A stretch of 64,000 bases of DNA, from positions 1,761,501 through 1,825,500 of the forward strand of contig NC_087377.1 of assembly GCF_963675165.1 (NCBI RefSeq), written 5' to 3'. This stretch comes from Halichondria panicea. Its lineage: Eukaryota > Porifera > Demospongiae > Suberitida > Halichondriidae. Positions 31,434-43,500 of this stretch are shown here, in pieces. The notes below the pieces were generated by a model that searched no databases, was not told where the DNA came from, and saw nothing but the letters and a program-made list of their open reading frames with translations. Every line of letters starts with the position of its first letter. Within the stretch, counting starts at the first letter, position 1. Made by a program: the position numbers and the translations under genes.

Positions 31434-32663
31434 GTACAGTTCATTTAGTCTAGAGAGTAGATTACCACAAATGTGTGAGTAGTTGTACTTAAATGTAAAT
31501 ATCTTTTGATTGGAGCATTTCTAAGAAATGGTGTTGATACCCGTGTGTAGATGAATGACTGAACTACAACAAATCCAAAAATGTTTCCATGGAAACATAA
31601 GGTGGTGGGTTTGTGGTGATTAATAGAACAACAGCGAATTGTTATAGTGGGTAATCGGTTAGAGTAATAAAACAGTAATCTTGTACAGCTAAGGTTCATC
31701 ACATAATTGTTCAATGGTTTAGGTATCCTGACAATCCCTTTATGGGTGTTACAAATGTTCACAGTGTTTATAATTCATGATTTACTGGTTTTCAAGTACA
31801 CTTTTGGTTAGAGTAATAACTTTTGAAAAATTAATAGCTTAGCTTTCAAATTTCTGTAGTAAGTTTACAGATAAATGGGCTACATTTTGATACCAAGAAC
31901 ATCCTATATGCTTATTCCATTGCTGAGATAACACTGAAAAGCTACATAATTTACTATTTTCTACTGTTTTGATGACATCGCAGCTGCAAACCACAAACCA
32001 ATGATGCTTTAATCAACCACAAACGTAATTAAAAGTGGGCGTACAGTTATTGTACGCCCACTTACATTACATGTTAATTTGAGTGTCATCGATTTGTGGT
32101 TAGCAGCTTGTGATGTCATCAAAACAGTTGAATAGTAGAATATGTAGTTTTTCAGTGATATTCAACAATGGAATAAGCATAGAGGATGTTCTTGGTATCA
32201 AAATGTAGCCCATTTATTTGTAAACTTACCAGAGAACTTTTAAAGCTAAGCTATAAAATTTTCAGAAGATATTACTCTAACCAAAAGTGTACCTAAAAAC
32301 CGGTAAATGATGAATTATAGACACTGTGAGCATATGTAAGACCCATAAAGGGATGGTCAGGATACCTAAACCATTAATCTATTGTGTGATAAAAGTCTAA
32401 GACCTTAGCTGTTTAAGGTTAGTGTTTTATTACTCTAACCGGTTACCCACTATAACAATTTGCTGTTGTTCTATTAATCACCACAAACCCACCACCTTAT
32501 GTTTCAATGGAAACATTTTTGGATATGTTGTAGTTCAGTCATTCATCTACACACAGGTATCAACACCATTTCTTAGAAATGCTCCAATCAAAAGATATTT
32601 ACATTTAAGTACAATTACTCACACATTTGTGGTAATCTACTCTCTAGACTAAATTAACTGTAC
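31434..32663. mobile_element. 1.2-kb near-complete palindrome (foldback element)
   Basis: Arms of about 600 bp run inward from GTACAGTT to a short centre near 32052, where AAGTGGGCGTACA pairs with TGTACGCCCACTT. The arms differ by scattered substitutions. It lies in a 1.7-kb insertion (31390-33100) missing from the paralogous site at about 1675. Confidence 0.8.
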
Positions 32664-32824
32664 ATACTATAAGGGCTTTTCAACACTGCTATCACAGGTT
32701 TGGTTTGGCCCTAACGATATACTACATGGTACTTTTCTTTTGCAAGTGAAAGTCTGCAATCCACTGTGTGTATGCATGTGATGACTGAGAGGTGTAATGA
32801 CTAGGACAGAATAGGACAGAATAG

Positions 32825-33020
32825 GTGTGGCTTAGTAGATTAGATGATAGATTAGGCATGGGTTCGATTCCCTTGGGGGACTTTTCTTATATTTTTTACA
32901 ATAATTTCTCTAATACTACATACTTCCTCTCAAGTCATAAAATCAAGTTGGGGCATCGCCCGCTTTCACGGAAACCAGGCAACAACATTAATTTTTTTGT
33001 AGAAGTGGCCAAAATAGTTC
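32825..33020 (+). mobile_element. Candidate tRNA-derived SINE
   Basis: TGGCTTAGTAGATTAG resembles a pol III A box, and GGTTCGATTCC about 37 bp downstream is a perfect B box. The following sequence does not fold as a normal tRNA 3-prime half and runs into an unrelated body with T-runs, as in SINEs. The 3-prime limit is uncertain and only one copy is seen here. Confidence 0.4.
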
Positions 33021-35000
33021 AACTAACACTAAAAGTATTTTGATCATATCTAACAATCTAATAGTGGTTTTGCTGTGGCATGCACTCTGTTGAAAGTCAC
33101 TGTATACATTTCCCACTCTGCACAAAACCCACAAGTGTGTGACTGAGGCAAAACAGTTGGTAAACCACAAACATAAGACACTACCTACTTCTCACAACTC
33201 CAAGGCATGGGGTCAGGACTGGGTAACAACTGTAGCTAGAGAATAGAGGACTGCAAGCCTCTCTGTACCAGCTATCCTCTCTGCACCAGATATCCTCTCT
33301 GTACCAGCAAGCCTCTCTGCACCAGATACCCTTGATATTGTAAGCAATTCCTATACTAGGTTTGTGAGCTAGTCACACAGACTGAATGTCTGGAGCTAAG
33401 AGTCTCCTCAGCATCGGGGCAAGGTACTTTAGATAGTTTTATATAGTTTTTTACATGTATACTGGAAAATACCGTCTAGACCTACTTTGAGTGTAACCAG
33501 TAATATAATACATTCCCCATACATGCACTCAGCAATACTATGCTCACCTGATGGGATGTTGTGGGGGGGGGGCTGCATGGGGTAACTGGATTAGGACTCT
33601 CATGCAGGGGGGTGGGGTCTTGTACACCCTTGCAGCTGGAAGGCCTGGGAGAGAAAAAAGGATGAAATGTGAAGACATCTGCAGAACAACAATTAACGTT
33701 GTTAGCATGCATGATTGCTGAATACACTGTATATAGTTTATACAATTAATTTTAATTATACTGAATATAAATGTTTCCTCACTAGTGTAGCGCCTCCATG
33801 ATTATGCAGCCAGTCAGTGACATCAATTTTGCTCGCTGGTTTGTGTTGTCACTAAGAGTTGAGACATCTGCAAAACAGCAAAAAACAGGCAATAATATTA
33901 TTGTTAGCTAGTTGCAGAATACAGACTGCAGAATTATTAATGCACAGAATAATACTATTGTACATGTGACAATGACCTAACAGCAAAACTCATGCTTGCG
34001 CTTACTAGTTATACATATACACAACTATAGGATTTTATTATACACAGCAATCCACTTACCAGTTGCTTGGATGGTTGGAAAGACACCATTTTCCTCTGGT
34101 GAGTTTCTTCATCCTCCACGAGGAGGTTGTGCAATCAGATCTACGCATGTGCAGAAATAGTGAGCCCCACCCCCCTTCTTGTTTTTGCACACATGGACTG
34201 TTTCCCATGTTTAATATAGCTATGGCAGCTAGCTGTGGGCCTCAAGGATCCCACTTCTGTACAAGCCAACTCCTGGAAGGAGGAGTAGGTATAATGTTTG
34301 CATTCCCAAGTTTATGTTCATTTTTTATTCTGGTTCTCAATAACATTGCTGCTGAATTATTAGCAAGAGAGGGTGCATGTGATACACAACTGTTACAAGA
34401 CTAATAGTTGATGGTTTCAAATGTTCAAGACTATGGACTTCAGAGAACTGATCTCTCGTTCCCTCGTGACATCCCAGCAGCTGGCTATCTTGTTAACTGC
34501 GATTTCTCTTTAGTTCACCTGAGAGAGAGAGAGAGAGAGATAGAGGTTACCATGCAAACAATGTAGGAGGAGGGTGTAATGTGTATAGAAATAAGTAAAT
34601 CAATAAAATAATCAATTTTCAGTTAATAAAGGTATTGACTAAATATTGACCAGGTGCATGTTTCCTTTACCTTGTGAGGGACGGTATCCCAACTCTTTGA
34701 AATCGGATGTTCGTAGTACAACCTCAAATTTTGCTATAAAATTCTGAAAAGTACATAGCTACACCCATTATAATTATAGCCCACGCTATAGACAATTATT
34801 TTGGGCTTCAAATAAATCACGGATCTAAAAACACCATTTGGACGTTCCAAACACATTTATAAGGCAGACAAGAGCAATATACTGTGTTTGGTCCTGCTTG
34901 GTCTAAATACAGTTACCATAAGACCTCAATTTAAAGTGATACTGTTAAAATAATAATTAAGACCTCTGCCAGAGGTTGCTTTTTAATACAAGGCTTCATC

Positions 35001-36491
35001 TTCAGTGTGGCCTGGGATCGAGGCTAAAAGATCCCCTTCCTCCTACATTTTTAACTTGTGCAGTTCACCCATGTAGCCTCTACACAGGCTCTCCTTTTTC
35101 TGTTCTTTATCACAATCCTTCAATAAGATAAAATACTGTATTATTCGTTCAATGAGATAAAATACGGTATTAATTGGAGGAATAAAGAAAGAAATAGACG
35201 TAGAGTTAGGAAAAAGGAGAGCCTGTATCGGGAAGTCGCGTGAGGGTAGAAGCACGGTAGAAGGGTGGTAGAAGGGTGAAAATGAGCGTGGGCATACTGA
35301 GCTAGAGATGTTGGACTGCCCACGCAGAGGTCTACGACTAATAAAACTTTGCCTGGCTGCAGCAAGCTGGACATGGACTTGGAACTGGAAGTTTGCAAGC
35401 ACTATAGAGCTAGCTATACCTTAGGCTTAGCTAGATGATCTACCAGTCTAGATTGTGTGTTTAGATTCTATCACTATTACCTTTTCTTGTGTCTTTCTAC
35501 ATGCTATAGTAGAATAGCTTAGTCATCATTATCATATAGCAGGTAGCTACTGCCACCAGAGCTGGCCACGCTGGTTCTCTGATCTGACTTGCAGCACAGC
35601 TTGGTGGTTGTCTCAGTGCAGTACAGTACAGTAGTACAGTCTTACTCTGAATGCGTGGGAGAATACCTTACGTCACGATTGTGGGCTACATATCGCCCAC
35701 GTTCATAAAAATCCTTGTGGATCACGCGATTTCCCAAACCAGGCCTTACTTTTTCTTAACTGTACGCCCATTTCTTTCTTTGCTGCCTCACTATGTCTTT
35801 CTTATGTTTATGGATGAACAGTAAGAAAAAGTAAGGCCTGGGAACGAGTGGGTTATAAACCGGGGCTCTGGAGCTGTAGTGGGTGGCCGGGAAACTGGTC
35901 ACCCACTTCCTACTGTCTTTCATTTATGTCAGTCAGCAGCCCTGCATGATACCTTTCATTAGGTAGCAGCCGTACTGTCTTTCATTTAAATTGAAAGTCA
36001 GCATGCAGCCCCGGCTACTACAGTGGTTCCTTAGTTGCTACTGCATGGCCAGTAGTTTTTTTTTATTGAACCTGACTAACCTGCTACGGCCCCCTGCAGT
36101 TACTTGATTATAGTACTTTAAGTACTATAATTATTAAAATCTAGTGCACTGTAGGTAGGTGGGTCCTACTTCTTTCTGTCTTTCATTAGGCAGCAGTCTT
36201 GTCTTTCATTAGTAAACAGTTTTTTTCAACAATTCATTGCTTTGCAATTGCTAATAACTTATAAGAGAAACAATCGTGCACATGTACACATGTACGTATT
36301 GTGATTCTTGCTATAATCATAAATATTAGCATAGCTATAGGTAGCATAGGCCTACAAGAGTCAACGTCACACAACATATATAAAATTGTGCAAATACAAG
36401 TACATGCCGTCGCAAAACAAGTTCATTCAAGGCCCATTCCATATAATCGTTCATTGTTTGTCAACTGCACTGAAAAAGTTATATGCCTTGA
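35001..36491. other. Intergenic stretch, no convincing gene
   Basis: A short piece near 35090 resembles 85-110 (GGCTCTCCTTTTTCTGTTCT). One small inverted-repeat element at 35736-35842 (CCAGGCCTTACTTTTTCTTA ends). Otherwise unique AT-rich DNA. Confidence 0.5.
35736..35842. mobile_element. CCAGGCCTTACTTTTTCTTA MITE
   Basis: About 107 bp, inverted arms of about 22 bp: ACCAGGCCTTACTTTTTCTT at the left and AAGAAAAAGTAAGGCCTGG at the right. Confidence 0.65.
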
Positions 36492-37813
36492 TTATAGAGA
36501 CATGATTATTATTAGCCCACTCAAAAGGCGTCTATATGCGAGTTTATAGAGTTCCATTAGATCTAGAGAAGTGGATAGAAAATTCTTGTACTCCTGTGTG
36601 TGTGAGTGGGTGGGTGTGTGTGTGTGGGTGTGTGTGTGTGTGGGTGTACAATATGTACTGTATCAGGGCTGCATATAAAATATGTGTTCACTGTATCAGG
36701 CTGCATCCAGGATTTTGGATCAGGGGGGACGAATTGGGGAAATGAAAAATGTAGGTGGGGCGAAGTTATCAGAATTATAATTATGCCTATTAATGAATCT
36801 GACAGATCCTAGGGGGGGGGTCGAAATTGTACCCAGGGGGGCCAGCCCCCCCCCCCCCTCAATGCAGCCCTGTACAGTATGTTCGCGTTACTAGCGTTAA
36901 TTGTATTTGATGCTTATGTAAGACAGAAGTTCTAGTAAAAAAGTGTACATGTACTTTCAGGCCGTGTGTTATTACTTAAATCGTATTAGAAACTGCCACG
37001 GTAAAAGCTCTTTGATAAAAGGATACAAAATATTGTGCTTTGAGATGGTTACCTTGATTATACTCTGTGTATTATTACACGAGTGGATGTCTTGCAATGG
37101 TGTTAGGTCACCCTCAATCATGCCCAATAAATCAGACGTCTGAGTGAGAAAATAATGAATGGTTACAGGTTGTAGTGATCAAAGAAATGCATAATAGTGG
37201 AAGAAAGGGAGTGGGGAAAAAAGAATCTTTGAACGGCTCCAAGAATGTGAATTAACGCTTAGAGAGAGGCTTTTCAGATGATGTGGGTAGTGGCTAGATC
37301 GATCTAGAGGTAATGGTATGATAAGAAATCACATTAGATTTCAGCTACTGAATGCACTAAATGCACGATACCTTTGCATCAGCCTCATTTGAATGCAGTG
37401 CCACTAGGAGAATATTTTGTGAAGTCTCTGTAATTCCCAATGTCTTGAAAGATTCGCTATCTGTACACAAAGATGTCATAATCATGATGTCATACACCAT
37501 CACTGCTTACGTTCGTTGAAGGAGAGAGAGAGAAAATTATTTCAGAGTAGACACTTCTAGTTTTCATTTACTGGTTCTCTGGCCACTATACAGCTTTGTA
37601 CACTGCACACAGAACGTGGAACGTACTAGCAACCTGTGGGAAGTGTGTATGGGTGTGGAGTGTGTGGGTGAGTGTGTGGGTGGGGTGTGTGTGTGGGTGG
37701 AGTGGATGGGTGAGGGGTGTGTGTAATAAGTGTTCAAGTGCATGTACAGGGATGTGCCCACACTGGTCGGTGGTGGTGGTTGGTACTAACCACCTCTGGA
37801 CGTAAATAACCAT
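36492..37813 (-). pseudogene. TPRKB/Cgi121-like (KEOPS subunit) gene with two in-frame stops
   Basis: Exons on the minus strand: 37794-37813 (GYLRPE, weak), 37511-37633, 37372-37460, 37053-37139 and 36492-36593. Recognisable segments are TFHVLCAVYKAV, then MKTRSVYSEIIFSLSPSTN, LGITETSQNILLVALHSNEAD and LLGMIEGDLTPLQDIHSC, then EYKNFLS to a TAA at 36494-36492. These follow the order of human TPRKB, whose family (Cgi121) binds Bud32/PRPK in the KEOPS complex for tRNA t6A synthesis. Between KAV and MKTR the spacing is preserved at seven codons, but TAG (37588-37586) and TAA (37570-37568) interrupt it. The phase between 37511 and 37460 does not fit cleanly. Introns are retained, so it is not a retrocopy. 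Most likely a decayed duplicate. Confidence 0.6.
36699..36872. mobile_element. GGGCTGCATCCAGGATTTT MITE, copy 2
   Basis: Same family as 13868-14030, with CAGGCTGCATCCAGGATTTT and AATGCAGCCCTG ends. Confidence 0.6.
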
Positions 37814-37956
37814 CTAGAGTCGCACGTTAGGATATCAAAAGCAAATTTGTCAGGAAATTGAATATTAAAAATAGCCAGAACTTGGGGAACATTTTAGGCA
37901 GATACATGTACCTGCATCTTCCAATGCTGCAGCTAATAATTATAGCCTATGATAGC

Positions 37957-38290
37957 TTAGGCCATGCAAAGTCAATTTGTAGTTTCTCAGGCCCTCGTGC
38001 TTGGAAATTGGCAGCTTTACAAAAAAGTTAAATATCACGTGACCACAAATTAAAGGCACTAAAAGAAAAGAAAAGGATAAGTTTGTATGGTTTTTTGGTC
38101 ATGAATATAATTATGACTAAAATTAATAAGTAAAAATTATGCACTTCCGCTTATTGAGGAAGTTAGGGGTGTGTTTTCAATTAAAATTCTATGAATATCA
38201 TTATCATTAATATTTATCAAATGCCTCAATCCGCTTGCTATTTTAGGAATAATAGCCTGAGAAACTACAAATTGACTTTGCTTGGCCTTA
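37957..38290. mobile_element. TTAGGCCATGCAAAGTCAAT element, copy 2
   Basis: TTAGGCCATGCAAAGTCAAT at the left; ACTTTGCTTGGCCTTA at the right, arms of about 35 bp. Its right end provides most of a splice donor (GTAAGG) for the exon at 38292-38373. Confidence 0.6.
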
Positions 38291-38291
38291 C

Positions 38292-38718
38292 TTGTTGTAG
38301 TCTACCCAGGGCCAATCCAGAGTGTACATTGGTAAGACTGTCACTCATGTACAGCATGAGACGCTTCATATTCCTGCAACCAACCTAGGAGAGAGGGCCG
38401 GGGGAAATTGCTGACATATAAATTAAAGCAATCGCTAATCTAAACACACCATTTGATAGGTCTTTCAAAGAGTAGTCGCTGGTCAATATTCTGTTCAGCG
38501 CTGGATACCTGACCACCGATAACTGTACAAGGAAAATAAATAAGACATTATTTATAGAGATGATTGATACTAGGTGCAGAATATAAAGGCTGGTAGATCC
38601 ACACACCTTTCTGTACAGGATGCTGTACTTGTGGTAGCTCTTTATGACAGGAGAGACTTGTGTTGTTGAGGTAGACGGTTAGTAATAGCAGCGCCGTGCT
38701 TGCGAGATTCGAGTAGCG
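38292..38718 (-). CDS. Three phased exons of an unrecognised gene
   Basis: Exons 38607-38718, 38450-38522 and 38292-38373, with GT/AG ends and matching phases. Readable parts: LASTALLLLTVYLNNTSLSC (hydrophobic, signal- or membrane-like), ELPQVQHPVQK, then GGQVSSAEQNIDQRLLFERP and NMKRLMLYMSDSLTNVHSGL. No family recognised. The first exon starts after CACTAG, and no ATG is found in frame. The last donor, GTAAGG, is formed partly by the end of an inserted inverted-repeat element (37957-38290). It may be a fragment. Confidence 0.35.
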
Positions 38719-39078
38719 CTAGTGCAAGTACGTACTTCCTTGACCCCATTGTACCACATGGCCAGTGGGTAAGGATCGTCAAACAAACACCTCAATTATA
38801 AATAATTATTCTATAAGAATAAGATGCTGATCCCTTACAAGGAACAAAGGAACAATGCTTGAACATGTCACAGTACTCATACTTTATAATAATGGCTATA
38901 ATTATAGACGACATCGTTAGCACAGAGTCAGTCAGTTCTTTACTTAATTCTTGCATGTATGCTTCTTTATGCTTCTTTACTTTATTCGTCCCCTTCAAGC
39001 TATGCAATAAAAAAGTATATATCAGTAAAAGATCATAATAATACATTAGTACAAACGTACCTTGTCAGGTTCTCATGA

Positions 39079-39458
39079 TCAATTAGTGGCACTATGAGCA
39101 ACTGCAGTTGCTGTCCTCACATACTTGTCTTCAATTTCCTCGGCTACATCGTTACGCTCAACAGTAGGACTCCTTAGACATTCACATATGTAAGGCCATG
39201 TCATCGGATGCTCTGGATTAGTGACTTCAAGACGCTTGCCCACCATCTCTGTTAGGCGTCGTTGTTACTAGCGTGTTGGTCTTCAATGTCTTTCAAGTCA
39301 GTAATATTCACTCCGAGAGCCAATCCTAAATCAAACCAATCTTTGCTTGCATTTTTGAAACTATCGCGAATTATTTGGATCAGCTCCAGTCAGAAACAGT
39401 TTTGGAATTTCTACTGTTTGGTCAGTTTTGCTAGGATGCTCCTCTGCTGACAATCCTC
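39079..39458 (-). pseudogene. Death-domain pseudogene with two frameshifts
   Basis: After a TGTACAG acceptor the frame reads GLSAEEHPSKTDQTVEIPKL, shifts by 39386 to ELIQIIRDSFKNASKDWFDL and GLALGVNITDLKDIED, then shifts again near 39252 to LTEMVGKRLEVTNPEHPMTW, ECLRSPTVERNDVAEEIEDK and a TGA at 39081-39079. WFDLGLALGV, then TWPYICECLRS and RNDVAEEIE, is the sponge-type death-domain pattern. It is not closely related to the Roco-gene death domains. Two frame changes make it a pseudogene unless the sequence has errors. Confidence 0.6.
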
Positions 39459-39781
39459 CTGTACACACATGTGAACATAATAATTATTATTATTCGTTAT
39501 TTTTAGGAAACTGTATACAATGACATAAGATTATACTACAATTAGATCACAAACATGTATAATTATGTACAAGCCTTTTTTCGGGTTCACTTAAATAGAA
39601 AAGGTAAAGTTGCTCGCTTGTAACAAAATTAATGATGATGACATCAACAGGTTATAAAAGCAGTCTTTACTACGCAAAGCCAGGTCAAATCCCCCCGTAT
39701 ATATGGGGCCAACATTTCAGGCCAAATTAGATCAAATTTCCCCGTATGTCCGGGGGGGGGGGGGTAGTGGGGCAACACCAG

Positions 39782-39898
39782 AGGAGGTCCGACATGCGTG
39801 CACGAATCACTATATAGTTCAGTGCATTGTGGTCACGTGATATGTCCAGGCCAAATGCACTAGCACTTGTAGTGATTTGTGCACGCATGTCAGACCTC
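39782..39898. mobile_element. GAGGTCYGACATGCGTGCAC inverted-repeat element, copy 3
   Basis: Same element and context as copy 1, just 3-prime of Roco-like gene B. Confidence 0.6.
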
Positions 39899-40011
39899 CC
39901 CGACCTCTGGGGCAACACATTGATGATAGGTGCACTACAACAAAGGGAGCTAGAGAGCTAGTCTATAGAGAGAGTATCTAGGTCCACTCAATAAGACCTG
40001 ACACTACTCAC

Positions 40012-40050
40012 CCTTGCATTGTCCAGCTCCCTCTGCAGACTAGCCACCAT
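40012..40050 (-). other. Repeated candidate 5-prime exon, copy 3
   Basis: Same unit as at 4673-4711, located just 3-prime of Roco-like gene B as copy 1 is just 3-prime of gene A. One base differs near the donor (GCAAGG in place of GCTAGG); the peptide is unchanged. Confidence 0.3.
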
Positions 40051-40517
40051 ATCCACCAGCAGCAGCACTTAGTCAGGATGCCTTGAGACAGTCACTCTCT
40101 GGCTAGCTCTCTCTCTTCACTGCTTGTAGCCTCGTGTGCATGGAGCCATCTCTGTTAGCAACTGGGATCTATATACTGAGCTATATACTGTTTTAATGCT
40201 GCCTAGCTGTGAAGCTCTTAGTCTAGTCTATAGCAGAGTCTAGTCTACGGTACGGTAGCTATATAAATTATATAGCTCAGTAGGCCATGTGTGCAAATTT
40301 ATAAATTCATTACTGCAGTGATCTTTACCGGATTACTGGCTAATATTTGTTCCCAAGTTGAAGGATCCATACCAAGAACATTGTCAGTAAAAAAAACTCA
40401 TGCCACTTCATTCATTACCACAATAAGCGTCAAACAAAACAAAATAATGTGCAAATGTGCTTATGGTTCTATAGTGTTGGTAGTGTCTGATGGTGTTGAC
40501 TGATCCATGACCTCCAG

Positions 40518-43500
40518 TCCTGCATGAGGAGGGAGGGAGACACAAGAGTCAGCAACTAGCAAACCTACACTTGCAGTATATATCCAATACCATTTTGACA
40601 GTGTGTATTGCAAACACTTGGAATGCTGTTCTTACTATAATTATACAATTCACTATTGCATGGCACTACTGTACTGACAAGCAAGCTCACAAAGGTAATG
40701 GTCGAAGTGATCATAAACTAGGTATAATTATTTGTAACTCACATGTATCCTTGACACAGGCCTTGTGAATGCTGCGAACTGCCTCTCCGTCCTCAATCTT
40801 TGCAGCAATTTCCACTAATCGACCGTAAGTAGCTGTTGAATTCAATGGATTGAATTGGAGAATATTTTTACTCTTCCACTTCTTTAGAGCAGCGAGGAAT
40901 TTCCCTGGAATACCAACAATTGTCAGATCAATAGCACCAATGTCAGCATCACTGAGGCCCAGCCTGTGCTTGTATCTGTCATAGCCAGCAATCTCGGTAG
41001 ACAACTGGAGAAGAGCTTCATCCGAGCACTCTTGACTCAACTGAGCTGCAGTCGCTGTCACTATCGTCTCATGTGGCTGAACTGTACAGATCACATTATT
41101 TCCAATGACATACAACGCTATACTCTGAAATGTACACCAAATATTTTATCACTGTCACATGAGACCCCATACACAATACAACTGTCAAGGCTATAATTGA
41201 AGATTGCTTCAATTTAGATTGCTATACTTGTACAATAATTATGTCGTGAATAATTATAGTGATCACATTAAGTTGTTCCCTTAATTAGCTTATGCTAAAA
41301 TCAATATTAAAGTTCCAACAAACATGTGAAAAAATGGATTAGGCAGGGGAAATAAGCAAGTATAATTATAGGAGAGAGCCGTACCAATGACATGTACATG
41401 TACAATTATAGTACTTAGAATGCTGTATACTATTATTGCATGGCACAACTGCATGACGAGCAAGCTCACAAAGTTAATAAGGTAACTCACGTGTATCCTT
41501 GACACAGGCCTTGTGAATGCTGCGAACTGCCTCTCCGTCCTCAATCTCTGAGGCAATTTCCACTAATCGACCGTAAGTAGCTGACGATTTCGATGGATTA
41601 TCGAAATTGATGCTTTTACTCTTCCACTTCTTTAGAGCAGCGTGAAATCTCCCTGGTATATTATTATCAATGGTTTGATCGATATTCTCAATCTCAGCAT
41701 CACTGAGGCCCAGCCTGAGCTTGTATTTGTCATAGCCAGCTATCTCGGTAGACAACTGGAGAAGAGCTTCATTCGAGCACTCTTGACTCAACTGAGCTGC
41801 AGTCGCTGTCGTCTCACGTTGTTGAACTGTACAGATAAAACATACACAGTTAAGTGACATCATTTCCTCTATAAAATGTACAGTACTGTTCGGATTTACA
41901 AGATAATACTACAGTCAAACCAATGCACAGTATCTGCTACCTGACTGAGTGGTTGTGTGTGGAGTGGCTAGTGGAGTCACTGCATTACCTGTGAGGAGGA
42001 TATGACAATATAACAGTCATGCACTAGAGTACCACTTCATTACACAATGTTACGGTCAAGCTTCTCTTAGACCTAGGAGCTAAAGAATCCAAAGTGCCAT
42101 AAATAAAAAGCTTCACACTATTATACATTAAATTTTTTATGGTAAAATTTTAATTTTTGGAGGCAGAGAACAAGCTGAAAATGACTTTCCAAATAAAAAG
42201 CTTCACACATAATTATGGTAAATGGAATTGGGCAGTTGTAAGAGTTCTGTTGTCATTGTGGGACATAGGAAGTAAACACTGTGTACATTGGTTATGTAAA
42301 GTAAAGTTTTAATACATGTAAGTATAGAGCTTAGTATGATAAAATTAATGGGAGATCTATAATATAGATCATGCATACCTTGTACAGTGACATCATTCTT
42401 TGGACGCTTTGGCAGAGTTTCAACTTTTTTGTCTGATGGCAATGACCTTTTGCGCTGTCCTGAGGCTAGAGGATCTGTACGTAGTGTGTAGGAACAGATA
42501 CAGCTAGACACACTAATATTAATGGGGAATGCCGGGCCTGTAGGAATCAAGATCATGTATTTTCCAGACTGAAGGCTTTCGAATATAGCAATCCGATTAT
42601 GATACATGGAATTACGATCTGATAGAACTTTGTTTATTGGAAGTAAGATAGATGGTGGGTAATATTCGTGGGGTAAAAATCCATGGCATTCATTGACAAA
42701 TCGAAAACGGTAATTTTTTCTGTTAATTTGTTATTGCCTGTACTGCATTGCATGCGTTCTGGTAAACTGTTTTCATAGGGAGCTAGCCCACGGAAATAAC
42801 GAATATTTTACCCCTCGAAAATTACCCGCTATACGGTAGTTAGGCACACACTTTAAATACACAAGTGGCCCCCTAGCAAATAAAAAGCTACACACATAAT
42901 TATGGTAAATGGAATTGGGCAGTTGTAAGAGTTCTGTTGTGATTGTGGGGCAGAGGAAGTAAACACTGTGTACATTGGTTATGTAGAAAATCACAGAACT
43001 TAGTATGTGATAAATGGGATCAAGGACAACGGGGATACTTGAGGTTAGATAACTGACTTGTATCCTCTTTGTAGAGAGCTGTGTAGAGAGTGAGGAGCAC
43101 TTTCCCAGCAGCTGCATTCTTCACCTCACACTGGTAGTGACCGAAGTCCTCCTCTCTCACGCATGGGAAGCTCACAGTGTTGGGCTGATCATCAGTTGTC
43201 TTGATCTGACGTCTGGAGCCCTCTTTGCTCCAGTGGAAGGAGAAACCATATTCAGCAAACTTTAGCACCTCTAGTTCCGTCGTGCTTCCTAGACACACGT
43301 GCTGTACATGTATAAAAAAAGTAAACAGTATAACTAAAAAAACGAAGGTTGCATTACAATATAAGGCACACACACACACACACACAAACATACTTTTCCC
43401 AGCCATACTTGTTGTTCTGATTTGAGACTAACTGCTTTCTTGGAGGCCTCACAGATAAACCTGATTCGTGATTTGCTAGAGAGAGCACACAGATGGTTGA

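Larger units (their letters stand above)
30361..35000. repeat. Segmental duplication block, second copy (non-coding)
   Basis: Matches 258-4300 in order and orientation with an extra 1.7-kb insertion (31390-33100). No convincing gene. Small runs of (GA)n, G-runs and element remnants account for most open frames. Confidence 0.7.

Noticed and set aside
37568..37588. TAG and TAA reassigned to glutamine in the TPRKB-like gene
   Set aside because: Reading them as Gln gives a pleasing alignment, but other genes in the window end at TAG or TAA as normal stops, so decay is the simpler explanation.
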